NCBI GenBank assembly: GCA_964654535.1
Contig: CAZZIZ010000218.1
Coordinates: 1 to 5,530 of the forward strand
Direction of reading: 5' to 3'
DNA length: 5,530 nt
Source: CAZZIZ01 sp964654535
Lineage (GTDB): Bacteria; Bacteroidota; Bacteroidia; Chitinophagales; UBA2359
Shown: positions 1 to 5,485 of the stretch, piece by piece
Layout of the letters: each line of letters begins with the position of its first letter
Numbering within the stretch: the stretch's first letter is position 1
Notes under the pieces: model-generated
What the model was told of the DNA's origin: nothing
Databases searched by the model: none
The model's input: the letters and a program-made list of their open reading frames with translations, nothing else
Made by a program: the position numbers and the translations under genes

Positions 1-1478
1 GTCATTACTTTGACCTTGCCCGATTTTTCGGTTTTGTCCCATTTTAATTCTTCTTTATTGTATTCTGAAATGTAAGATTGTAAGGTGATGGCGCAAAGGA
101 GCGGACCGAAGCCAGCGATAATAATCATCGCTATAGAAAGCCAAGCTGGTTTTTTAGCCTTGTCCAAACGATAAGATGCGTAAGCGGGAATCATACAGAG
201 GCCCAGCCAGGAGTACATAAATAAAACGATGACCACCGCGCCAATAGATAGTTCGCCGGTCTCTACATAAGAAGCGTAGAGAATAATTTCGTCGAGCAGG
301 TTGGGTATAACCGAGAGCACAATAATGATCAAGGAAATGACGCCCGGAAAAAGAATGCCCTGCAGCCAGGAGCGCTTGGCAGTATGCGTATCAATAAGGA
401 ATGAAAAAACGGTTACGTAAACGTAGGTGATGGCGTTCAAAATCCAGAACTGCTTGAACAAAAACCAACTCAAACTAAAGTCGATAAAGAACAGCGAAAC
501 CAATCCTATGGATGCAAAAATCATAAAAAAGGGCATTAGGATAATGGAGAACCAGAGGAAGGAAAATTTGTAGGATCCCAGTTTGGGGTGTACGCTTTTG
601 TTGCCCCATACGTGCGAGAAGGCGCGGGTCAACTGTACGTTGCCGCGCGCCCATCGCAATCGTTGTTTCCAAACCCCCACTGCGCCGTCGGGTTCTTCGG
701 CCCAGACGATGGCATTGCCTTCAAAGATCGTTTTGCGCCCGTTGAGTTGGGTTTTGAAAGTGGTAAAGGTGTCTTCCGCCAAAGAAGAGGTATCTATTTT
801 TCCGCCGATGGCCAGTAGGTTTTCGCGGGTGTGTAGTTGTGCGCCCCCGGCCAGGCAAGCCATTACGCCCATTACGTTTTGCGCGCGGCGCGATGCCGCT
901 TGCGCGGTTATGTATTCGAAGGCGATGCATTTGGTGATGTAGTTTCCCGGTGCGCTCCCCTCTTTTATGTAGGCCGTTACTGCACCGACTTCCGGATCGA
1001 CCAGGTGTCGGGTCATTTTGCGGAGCGCGTTTTTTTCGAACAAGACATCGGCGTCTATGATGAGCAGTGCTTGCGCCCAGTCGTCTTTTAATATGATGTC
1101 GATGCCGTGGTTTAAGGTATGCGCTTTTCCCTGTCCGCCGTTTTCGCGTCGCAGGTGAAAAACATTGTCGGGGTATTTCGCGTTTTTTTCTAGCACCACG
1201 TCGGGGGTGTGATCGGTACTGGCATCATCGACCACGTAAATTCGGATGGCCTCGCGCGGATATTCCATCGAGTACAATTGCTCGATGGTGTTGCCAATGA
1301 CATTGCCCTCGTTCCAGGCCGGTACGATGATCGCCACCCGCGGGTAGTAGTCGGCCACTTTCTTGTAGTGATTTCTGATGCCGTGAAATCCGACCAGCGA
1401 GAACTGATACAGCGAAGCGAATAAGGGTATGCTGCCCATTATCACCAGTGCGGTCAAGAAAATTTTGAGGATTAACAT
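1..1478 (-). CDS. Processive family 2 glycosyltransferase (polysaccharide synthase-like), 3' end cut by window edge
   Basis: The frame is open from the ATG at 1478 to the left edge, giving 492 residues without a stop. An in-frame TAA at 1523-1521 leaves this ATG as the sensible start. I see one N-terminal membrane segment (about residues 5-30), a cytoplasmic GT-A domain, then about five C-terminal membrane segments (roughly 305-333, 336-362, 373-395, 411-435, 447-468). GT2 motifs are complete: VVDDAST (D84/D85), the DxD in IDADV (D142, D144), the acceptor-side ED in AEDTF (E235/D236) and QRLRW (272-276), the QxxRW signature of processive synthases such as PgaC, NodC, HasA and BcsA. The hydrophilic tail after residue 470 suggests that only a short C-terminus is missing. 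It should use a UDP-sugar to extend a chain at the inner membrane; the sugar cannot be read from sequence. It is probably the last gene seen of the minus-strand operon, set apart from its upstream neighbour by a structured spacer. Confidence 0.93.
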   Translation of the reverse strand, partial: MLILKIFLTALVIMGSIPLFASLYQFSLVGFHGIRNHYKKVADYYPRVAIIVPAWNEGNVIGNTIEQLYSMEYPREAIRIYVVDDASTDHTPDVVLEKNAKYPDNVFHLRRENGGQGKAHTLNHGIDIILKDDWAQALLIIDADVLFEKNALRKMTRHLVDPEVGAVTAYIKEGSAPGNYITKCIAFEYITAQAASRRAQNVMGVMACLAGGAQLHTRENLLAIGGKIDTSSLAEDTFTTFKTQLNGRKTIFEGNAIVWAEEPDGAVGVWKQRLRWARGNVQLTRAFSHVWGNKSVHPKLGSYKFSFLWFSIILMPFFMIFASIGLVSLFFIDFSLSWFLFKQFWILNAITYVYVTVFSFLIDTHTAKRSWLQGILFPGVISLIIIVLSVIPNLLDEIILYASYVETGELSIGAVVIVLFMYSWLGLCMIPAYASYRLDKAKKPAWLSIAMIIIAGFGPLLCAITLQSYISEYNKEELKWDKTEKSGKVKVM

Positions 1479-1502
1479 TGGTTTTTTTGTTGGTGTTTTT
1501 TT

Positions 1503-1513
1503 GGGGCTGCCCC
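1503..1513 (-). other. Short GC palindrome at the end of repeat copy 1, followed by an A-tract
   Basis: GGGGCTGCCCC can form a 4-5 bp GC hairpin. On the operon strand it is followed by seven A residues, not T residues, so it does not look like an intrinsic terminator for minus-strand transcription. It lies 24 bases before the glycosyltransferase start and marks the distal end of the repeat, matching GGGGCACGCCC in copy 2. Confidence 0.5.
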
Positions 1514-1516
1514 TGC

Positions 1517-1555
1517 GCAATTATTTCTTCTGGGCTGCGCCCAAGAAATATTTGC
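1517..1555 (-). other. Long hairpin upstream of the glycosyltransferase start
   Basis: The arms at 1517-1535 and 1539-1555 pair over about 16 positions around a 3-base loop, with one mismatch and a 2-base bulge. The tip is a GGGC/GCCC clamp and the base is an AT-rich stem ending in GCAA/TTGC. It sits inside repeat copy 1, and its edge is 38 bases upstream of the glycosyltransferase ATG. In the operon mRNA it could affect processing, transcript stability or read-through into that gene. The pairing is visible directly; any role is inference. Confidence 0.6.
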
Positions 1556-1716
1556 TTGGGTCGGGCTATCCGCTGCAATAGCACTTGCTTCGTGGGTTCG
1601 CTGCAACTCAAAAAGGAGCTTCCTTTGGTCGCTCTTTTTTCGTGCGCTCACACCACTCAGCTGCGCGCTATTTCCACTTCTATCCCTCAGCCGGCCAGCG
1701 CGGCGCGGCCAGCCTC

Positions 1717-2688
1717 TTACGCGCGAAGTAGTTCTTTACCATCCATAAAAGTCTCGTTGAACGAACGCACCATTGCGAGCTCCTTAAAGTCGTTTACGGT
1801 TTCGACTTTCTTACCGAGAATGGCATTCAGACACATTGCCGGCGTATTGGCTCCTGCTTCTACTACCAGGCTCAATCCCCCGCTAAATCGTGGATTGATT
1901 TCTACCAAGCGTGGTCCCAATTCTGGATCTACAATTATCTGAATGTTTCCAGCGAAGGTCAGTCCTATATTTTTGGCTACTGCTTTGGCATAATCGATTA
2001 CCGCGCGGTTCTTGTTAACCAATCCGGTCATCGAAACACCACTATCCGTTCTTAGTCGCAATCGGGGGACCGCAGCTCTTACTTCACCTTCCGCATCGAC
2101 CATTACGTCTACGCTGTATTCTGGACCTTCTAAAAACTCCTGAATCATTAGATCTTCTTGCTCGAACTTCGATCTTGGAATCTGCTCGAACTGATCGTAA
2201 ATCTCTACACCTCGCGAACCGCTTCCACTCACTGGTTTGATCACTACTTTCTTACACAACCACTTTACCGTGTCAGTTGTACTTAGCATATCGAATTGTC
2301 CAACGTCTAGATCGTCTTCTAAAGCAGTCAGCAAGCTGTGTTTGTTCATTATGTTCTTTAGTACATCCTCATCCGCAACCAATACTTTCGTACCGATAGC
2401 TTCGAATTCTTCTTTGCGTTCTGCGATTTGGATCAACTCCATATCGACGGTTGGAATAAGTACGTCGATGTTTTTCGTTTCGCAAATACTTAAGATGCTG
2501 TCCACAAAGTTTTCTGCTTTTGCCGGTGGAATGACTTCACGCTGCGAAGCGTCTACCAGATAAAGTCCGGTTGACAATGGGTCCATATCGCCCATAAAAA
2601 GTTTATAGTGTTTGTTGCTTAATGCTTTGAAAGCACAAATAGCTGCTGGTCCGCCAGCTCCGGTGATAAATACGTTTTTGTTGTTCAT
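1717..2688 (-). CDS. ATP-grasp ligase, carbamoyl-phosphate-synthase-like
   Basis: This 323-residue protein has the ATP-grasp layout. An N-terminal Rossmann-like pre-ATP-grasp domain (about 1-110) carries the glycine-rich FITGAGGPAA. NKHSLLTAL (115-123) marks the first nucleotide-binding segment. The ATP-grasp fold follows, with VIKP (149-152, Lys151), a glycine-rich loop SGSGSRG (154-160), the hinge IQEFLEGPEYSVDV (182-195, Glu184) and the metal-binding LVEINPRFSGG (261-271, Glu263 and Asn265). All key residues are present, so it should be active. ATP-grasp enzymes activate a carboxylate as acyl-phosphate and join it to an amine or similar nucleophile; the substrates cannot be predicted here. 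It lies 49 bases after the deacetylase, which suggests that the amine freed by that enzyme could be the acceptor (inference). The start has no Shine-Dalgarno but follows AAACCCAA (2693-2700). Confidence 0.9.
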   Translation of the reverse strand: MNNKNVFITGAGGPAAICAFKALSNKHYKLFMGDMDPLSTGLYLVDASQREVIPPAKAENFVDSILSICETKNIDVLIPTVDMELIQIAERKEEFEAIGTKVLVADEDVLKNIMNKHSLLTALEDDLDVGQFDMLSTTDTVKWLCKKVVIKPVSGSGSRGVEIYDQFEQIPRSKFEQEDLMIQEFLEGPEYSVDVMVDAEGEVRAAVPRLRLRTDSGVSMTGLVNKNRAVIDYAKAVAKNIGLTFAGNIQIIVDPELGPRLVEINPRFSGGLSLVVEAGANTPAMCLNAILGKKVETVNDFKELAMVRSFNETFMDGKELLRA

Positions 2689-2737
2689 GTTCTTGGGTTT
2701 ATAATTTTTATTAATTGTTTAAATATTGGGTTATGGG

Positions 2738-3721
2738 TTATGCTCTAATCACTTCAAATGGTTCTACCATTCCGTATCCGGAAAAGCGTCCCCAGTATTC
2801 AGCCGTAGAGCGAATAATTGAATCTTTTAAATAAGGTCGCCCACAACCAATCGTCTGACTGGTGAAGCAATTGATAGCGGTCATCTTATCGTCCATAAAA
2901 TCTTCTACGTGCTCGAAGTAGCGCGGTGAAAACTCAATGGTTCCAGATGGTGCTAGGTAAGCGTATACTTTATTAATGCCTCTGGCCGCAACCATTGTTG
3001 CTTGGTGCGTAGCACGGTGATCCTTGTGCGTGTCGTTCAAGCTATGCGTGTAAATCAGATCAGGTTGACATTCTTGAATCGCTTTTGAAATAAGACCAAT
3101 CGTCTCTGGCCCTTCGGACACTTCGGTATCGTTCAAATCGCCCATTATCAACTTGGCGTTTAAGAACTTAGCGGCATTCTCGCTTTCTCTCTGACGCTCT
3201 CCCACTTCTCCGCCAAAAGCTCCGCCGGTTAAAGTCAAGATGGTCACCTTGTCTCCTTTCTCGCGGTGCTTTTTCAATGTTCCACCTACACCAATCTCCA
3301 CATCATCAGGGTGAGCGCCGATGCACAAGACACTTAAAGTAGGTCTGGCTTCGGAAGCTATTTTCAATTCCTTTCTCAAGGCTTTGATCAATTGTGAATC
3401 GTCTCTTGAGTCCAGGATAAACTGACGAATGTTCAACTTCATTGCGGTAAACATTAGATCCGGGTCTTTCACTTCACTCAAGACAATGATCTGCGCATTG
3501 GCATTCGCGTCGGTGATTTGTTGCAATGCTTTGCAAGCATTGGCTACACTCCTAGGGCCAACTGCTAAGACGACAACTTCTTTTTTTACTTTATCGATAT
3601 GCTTGTCTAAGTTGTTAGTTAAAGCAATTTTATTTACTTGCAAGTCCATTGTATTTCTTAACAAGAGTGCAAGTCGTGCGTTCATTGACTTTGATCCGAT
3701 GATGGTTACTTGGGTTTTCAT
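2738..3721 (-). CDS. PIG-L/LmbE-family N-deacetylase with N-terminal pseudo-receiver domain
   Basis: The 327-residue product has two parts. Residues about 128-327 are a PIG-L/LmbE zinc deacetylase: AHPDD (136-140) supplies His137 and Asp140, and THKDH (231-235) supplies the third metal ligand His235, with His232 in the place of the MshB catalytic histidine. Such enzymes (MshB, BshB, PIG-L) remove acetyl groups from N-acetylhexosamine derivatives. Residues about 1-122 alternate strands and helices like a response-regulator receiver (IIVLSEVKDP near 78-87, then a final helix LIKALRKEL). They lack the acidic pair after strand 1, have Ala53 where the phospho-Asp would be, and lack the usual strand-5 Lys, so phosphorylation is not expected. 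There is no signal peptide, so it should act in the cytoplasm. It follows the barrel gene by 20 bases, which supports co-transcription. Typical family members lack the extra domain. Confidence 0.92.
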   Translation of the reverse strand: MKTQVTIIGSKSMNARLALLLRNTMDLQVNKIALTNNLDKHIDKVKKEVVVLAVGPRSVANACKALQQITDANANAQIIVLSEVKDPDLMFTAMKLNIRQFILDSRDDSQLIKALRKELKIASEARPTLSVLCIGAHPDDVEIGVGGTLKKHREKGDKVTILTLTGGAFGGEVGERQRESENAAKFLNAKLIMGDLNDTEVSEGPETIGLISKAIQECQPDLIYTHSLNDTHKDHRATHQATMVAARGINKVYAYLAPSGTIEFSPRYFEHVEDFMDDKMTAINCFTSQTIGCGRPYLKDSIIRSTAEYWGRFSGYGMVEPFEVIRA

Positions 3722-3741
3722 ATTGGGTCGTTTTGTTGTTT

Positions 3742-4545
3742 CTATTTTATGTGGAAAGAGAGTTTGAATGATTGTGATGCGAAATTGGCGTCGCTGCTGC
3801 TGAAGCTGTTGATACCCATACTGCCGAGGACATAGTAGCTTTGGCTAAGATTTAGTTTGAACCAAAGCCCACCACCTACTTGACGTAGAGATGCCGTGCC
3901 CGCTCCTAACAAATTGTCAATAGCGCTTTGTGTGCCGGTCTGTGCAAACAGCGCGATAATGTTTCCCTTTTTACTTGCGTAGATATAACTCGCAGCCAAA
4001 GTGGGATTGAAGAATCCTGCTTCACTCATTTGGTTAAAGGCCTTTAAAGAAATGCTTGAATTTCCGTACGCCTTCAAGACACCTGCGCAAAGCACTACGA
4101 TTGGCTTTCTGTTTTGAGCTAGGTATAAAGTTCCTGAAGCGCTTTTCACAAAGCCCTTTTCTGTCTTTTTAGAAATGGCGAATTCCTGAGACAAGTTCGG
4201 CTGCCAATCTCCACTATACAGAGTACTTACACTCTTTAGTGTAGTCTTCTTGTTGATTTGTTTGTTTAAGCCAAGATTCAATCCAAAGGCGAGTTCATCG
4301 CCCATTGTTTTCACTTGAACCGTCGCCGAAGATTTTAATCCGTTATCCCAATCCGAATCCACGTTTAAAAAGCTCAAGTGTATGGGCGTGTCTAAATTCT
4401 TGTAATAAGTAAGCCCTGTACCAAATGCACCAATGTGCGTTGGATTGGTTTTCTTCTTATCCAGTTTTAGGTCTTGTCCTGCTCCTTGAGCAAGGCAATC
4501 AAAAAAGGCGAGCAGCGAGATTAGTATGATGGTTGTTCGTGTCAT
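3742..4545 (-). CDS. Secreted protein, probable outer-membrane beta-barrel (YaiO-like by context)
   Basis: The 267-residue product begins with a signal peptide (MTRTT, then IILISLLAFF, small residues CLAQGAG near 17-23 for cleavage). After it come repeated short amphipathic stretches separated by polar turns, for example GAFGTGLTYYKN, LAFGLNLGLN, YYVLGSMGIN and SFKLSFHIK, as in an outer-membrane barrel of about ten to twelve strands. It shows no soluble-domain motif. Length, the neighbouring GT2 and PIG-L genes, and the E. coli yaiO/yaiP/yaiS parallel suggest a YaiO-type protein, but I cannot show family membership by motif. The protein ends in Lys rather than the usual aromatic residue of barrel substrates. 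The start is firm: a TGA stop (4548-4546) directly precedes the ATG. It appears to be the first gene of the operon and may aid export or anchoring of the glycan. Confidence 0.8.
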   Translation of the reverse strand: MTRTTIILISLLAFFDCLAQGAGQDLKLDKKKTNPTHIGAFGTGLTYYKNLDTPIHLSFLNVDSDWDNGLKSSATVQVKTMGDELAFGLNLGLNKQINKKTTLKSVSTLYSGDWQPNLSQEFAISKKTEKGFVKSASGTLYLAQNRKPIVVLCAGVLKAYGNSSISLKAFNQMSEAGFFNPTLAASYIYASKKGNIIALFAQTGTQSAIDNLLGAGTASLRQVGGGLWFKLNLSQSYYVLGSMGINSFSSSDANFASQSFKLSFHIK

Positions 4546-4648
4546 TCACAAACAAGGCTGCAAATCCGTTGCCACCGTGCCAAAATTTTTGGGCAAAAAG
4601 ACGGGCAGAAACTAGGCTGAGATGAAGTGCGGAATTATGACGTTAAAG

Positions 4649-4670
4649 CGCTCGGCATCTAATGCCAGCG
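4649..4670 (+). other. Stem-loop followed by a short T-run in the divergent region
   Basis: CGCT plus GGCAT pairs with ATGCC plus AGCG around the loop CTA, giving a 9 bp stem with a single bulged C. On the plus strand it is followed by AGGG and five T residues (4675-4679), which is terminator-like. No gene enters from the left on that strand, so an attenuator in the phosphatase leader, or a structure in the operon's 5' untranslated region, would fit better. The T-run is short and offset, so confidence is low. Confidence 0.35.
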
Positions 4671-4740
4671 AGGGTTTTTACTGTTGGTCGTGCTAATTTG
4701 ACCTTTCGACGATGTATGTGTATAGACAGTCTCTTTTAAT

Positions 4741-4750
4741 GTGTCGACAC
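4741..4750. promoter_or_regulatory. Perfect palindrome GTGTCGACAC, possible operator
   Basis: This is an exact 10-base inverted repeat 46 bases upstream of the phosphatase ATG. Nearby is AGACaGTCT (4724-4732), and TAGAC at 4723-4727 pairs with GTCTA at 4761-4765, placing the palindrome near the middle of a wider dyad. A dimeric regulator site is plausible but unproven. Confidence 0.3.
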
Positions 4751-4795
4751 CTCTAAGTGGGTCTATTTTAGTACACACATTAACAAACAAACCCA

Positions 4796-5287
4796 ATGGA
4801 AAACAAAAAAATCTTAATGCTCTGTCTCGGCAACATATGCCGCTCTCCACTTGCCGAAGGGCTTTTACAATCCAAGGCAGATGCCTATGGCTTTAACTGG
4901 AACGTCGAAAGCGCAGGTATTGGTCACTGGCACATCGGGAAGCTACCGGATGAACGTTCTATTAAAGTAGCCAAAGCCAACGGGCTCGATATTACTAATC
5001 AAAGAGCGCGCAGATTTGAAGTGAGCGACTTCGATAAGTACGATTTGATCTACGCAATGGACAATAAAAATCTTCATTACTTAAAGCTTTTATCCCGTTG
5101 CGAAGCAGATATGGCTAAGGTTCACTTAATTATGGATGAGCTCTATCCAAAATCGGGAAAATGCCTTCCAGATCCTTTTCACGAGGGAAAGGAGAATTTC
5201 GAACTTGTGTATCACACGCTAGACCAAGCAACGAATGTTATGATTGCAAAAGCGACTCCGCTTGGTCACGTTAAGCGCGCTGCTTAA
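4796..5287 (+). CDS. Low-molecular-weight protein-tyrosine phosphatase
   Basis: At 163 residues the product has the usual length of this family. The N-terminal P-loop CLGNICRS (10-17) gives the catalytic Cys10, the phosphate-binding Arg16 and Ser17 of the C-x5-R-S signature. SAGIGHWHIGKLPDERS (39-55) matches the conserved region after it. DPF (126-128) supplies the general acid Asp126 in the usual late position, followed by the typical FELVYHTLDQA helix. All catalytic residues are present, and the enzyme should act in the cytoplasm on tyrosine phosphate. Wzb/Etp/PtpB-type relatives regulate polysaccharide export through a tyrosine kinase, which fits the divergent polysaccharide-type operon, though no kinase is visible. 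Arsenate reductases share the fold, but the DP motif and the context favour a phosphatase. The ATG follows AAACAAACCCA with no Shine-Dalgarno. Repeat copy 2 begins about 22 bases after the stop. Confidence 0.95.
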   Translation: MENKKILMLCLGNICRSPLAEGLLQSKADAYGFNWNVESAGIGHWHIGKLPDERSIKVAKANGLDITNQRARRFEVSDFDKYDLIYAMDNKNLHYLKLLSRCEADMAKVHLIMDELYPKSGKCLPDPFHEGKENFELVYHTLDQATNVMIAKATPLGHVKRAA

Positions 5288-5369
5288 AATAATTCCTGCT
5301 AAAAACGCGTGAGGGATAGGAAGCATAGCCGCAGGCGTAGTACTTAGTTCAGAGACGCCTAGCAGCGCT

Positions 5370-5385
5370 TACCGCCTTAGCGGTA
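5370..5385 (+). other. Hairpin in repeat copy 2 (ACCGC/GCGGT)
   Basis: The arms TACCGC and GCGGTA pair perfectly over 6 bp around the loop CTTA. Pairing can continue outward with bulges (GCTT with AAGC, CAGC with GCTG), making this the central stem of the element. Confidence 0.6.
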
Positions 5386-5467
5386 GAAGCGATGCTGTTG
5401 GCGGAACCACTAAGTACCGAAGCGAAGCGGAGTGCTGGATAAGCCCGACCCGAAGTGCAGCCTTGGC

Positions 5468-5485
5468 TTTTCGCGATAGCGAAAA
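5468..5485 (+). other. Perfect hairpin TTTTCGC-GATA-GCGAAAA in repeat copy 2
   Basis: A 7 bp perfect stem closes a GATA loop. The flanking T and A tracts are part of the stem. It is not followed by a T-run, so it is not a standard intrinsic terminator on either strand, but it could form a cruciform or a stable RNA hairpin. Confidence 0.6.

Larger units (their letters stand above)
1503..1689 (-). repeat. Structured intergenic repeat element, copy 1
   Basis: Read on the minus strand this element starts with GAGGGATAGAAG about 28 bases after the ATP-grasp stop. It contains GGATAGCCCGACCC and ends in the GGGGCAGCCCC palindrome. The same three blocks, in the same order and orientation, occur in copy 2 after the phosphatase gene, with unrelated sequence between them. 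The interior is rich in local repeats: an AAAGGA/TCCTTT hairpin with a 3-base loop (1612-1626), a direct repeat of CGCTGCAA (1571-1578 and 1599-1606), and a long hairpin (1517-1555). Between the stop codon and the element a GGCCAGC heptamer is repeated (1693-1699, 1707-1713). No convincing coding frame is present. The function is unknown; termination, RNA processing or stabilisation are possible. Confidence 0.7.
4546..4795. promoter_or_regulatory. Divergent intergenic region between the operon and the phosphatase gene
   Basis: These 250 bases separate two genes transcribed away from each other, so promoters in both directions should lie here. I looked for the Bacteroidota pattern (TTTG near -33 and TAnnTTTG near -7) and found no convincing match. 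The best plus-strand candidate is TATTTTAG at 4764-4771, without a correctly spaced upstream box. The region holds a hairpin (4649-4670), an interrupted palindrome of GCCAAAA/TTTTGGGC type (4579-4594) and an exact 10-base palindrome (4741-4750). No coding frame in it is credible. Confidence 0.5.

Noticed and set aside
583..1091. Overlapping plus-strand open frames opposite the glycosyltransferase
   Set aside because: They lie antisense to a gene with complete GT2 motifs, have Cys- and Arg-rich low-complexity composition and no recognisable domain, and arise from the GC-rich codons of that gene.
600..1478. GC-rich 5' part of the glycosyltransferase gene as a sign of recombination
   Set aside because: The less GC-rich 3' part encodes membrane segments with Phe, Ile and Leu codons, which explains much of the difference; the reading frame and motifs are continuous.
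1503..1555. Intrinsic terminator after the ATP-grasp gene
   Set aside because: The GC hairpin is followed on the operon strand by A residues rather than T residues, and the AAAGGA/TCCTTT hairpin farther upstream has a weak stem; neither meets the usual pattern.
1225..1611. Minus-strand 128-residue open frame across the glycosyltransferase start
   Set aside because: It overlaps the GT2 coding sequence in another frame and begins inside repeat copy 1; the translation shows no plausible domain.
1503..1719. CRISPR array or insertion sequence
   Set aside because: There are no regularly spaced identical repeats, no transposase frame, and no target-site duplication that I could identify at either repeat copy.
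1478..1942. Plus-strand 154-residue open frame spanning the spacer and the ATP-grasp 3' end
   Set aside because: It reads across the repeat element and antisense to the ATP-grasp gene; its composition is not protein-like.
4659..4850. Minus-strand 63-residue open frame in the divergent region
   Set aside because: It overlaps the phosphatase P-loop codons antisense and has no recognisable features.
4796..5287. Arsenate reductase (ArsC of the thioredoxin-coupled type)
   Set aside because: The fold and P-loop are shared, but the late DPF motif with the following FELVYHTLDQA helix matches phosphatases, and no ars genes are nearby.
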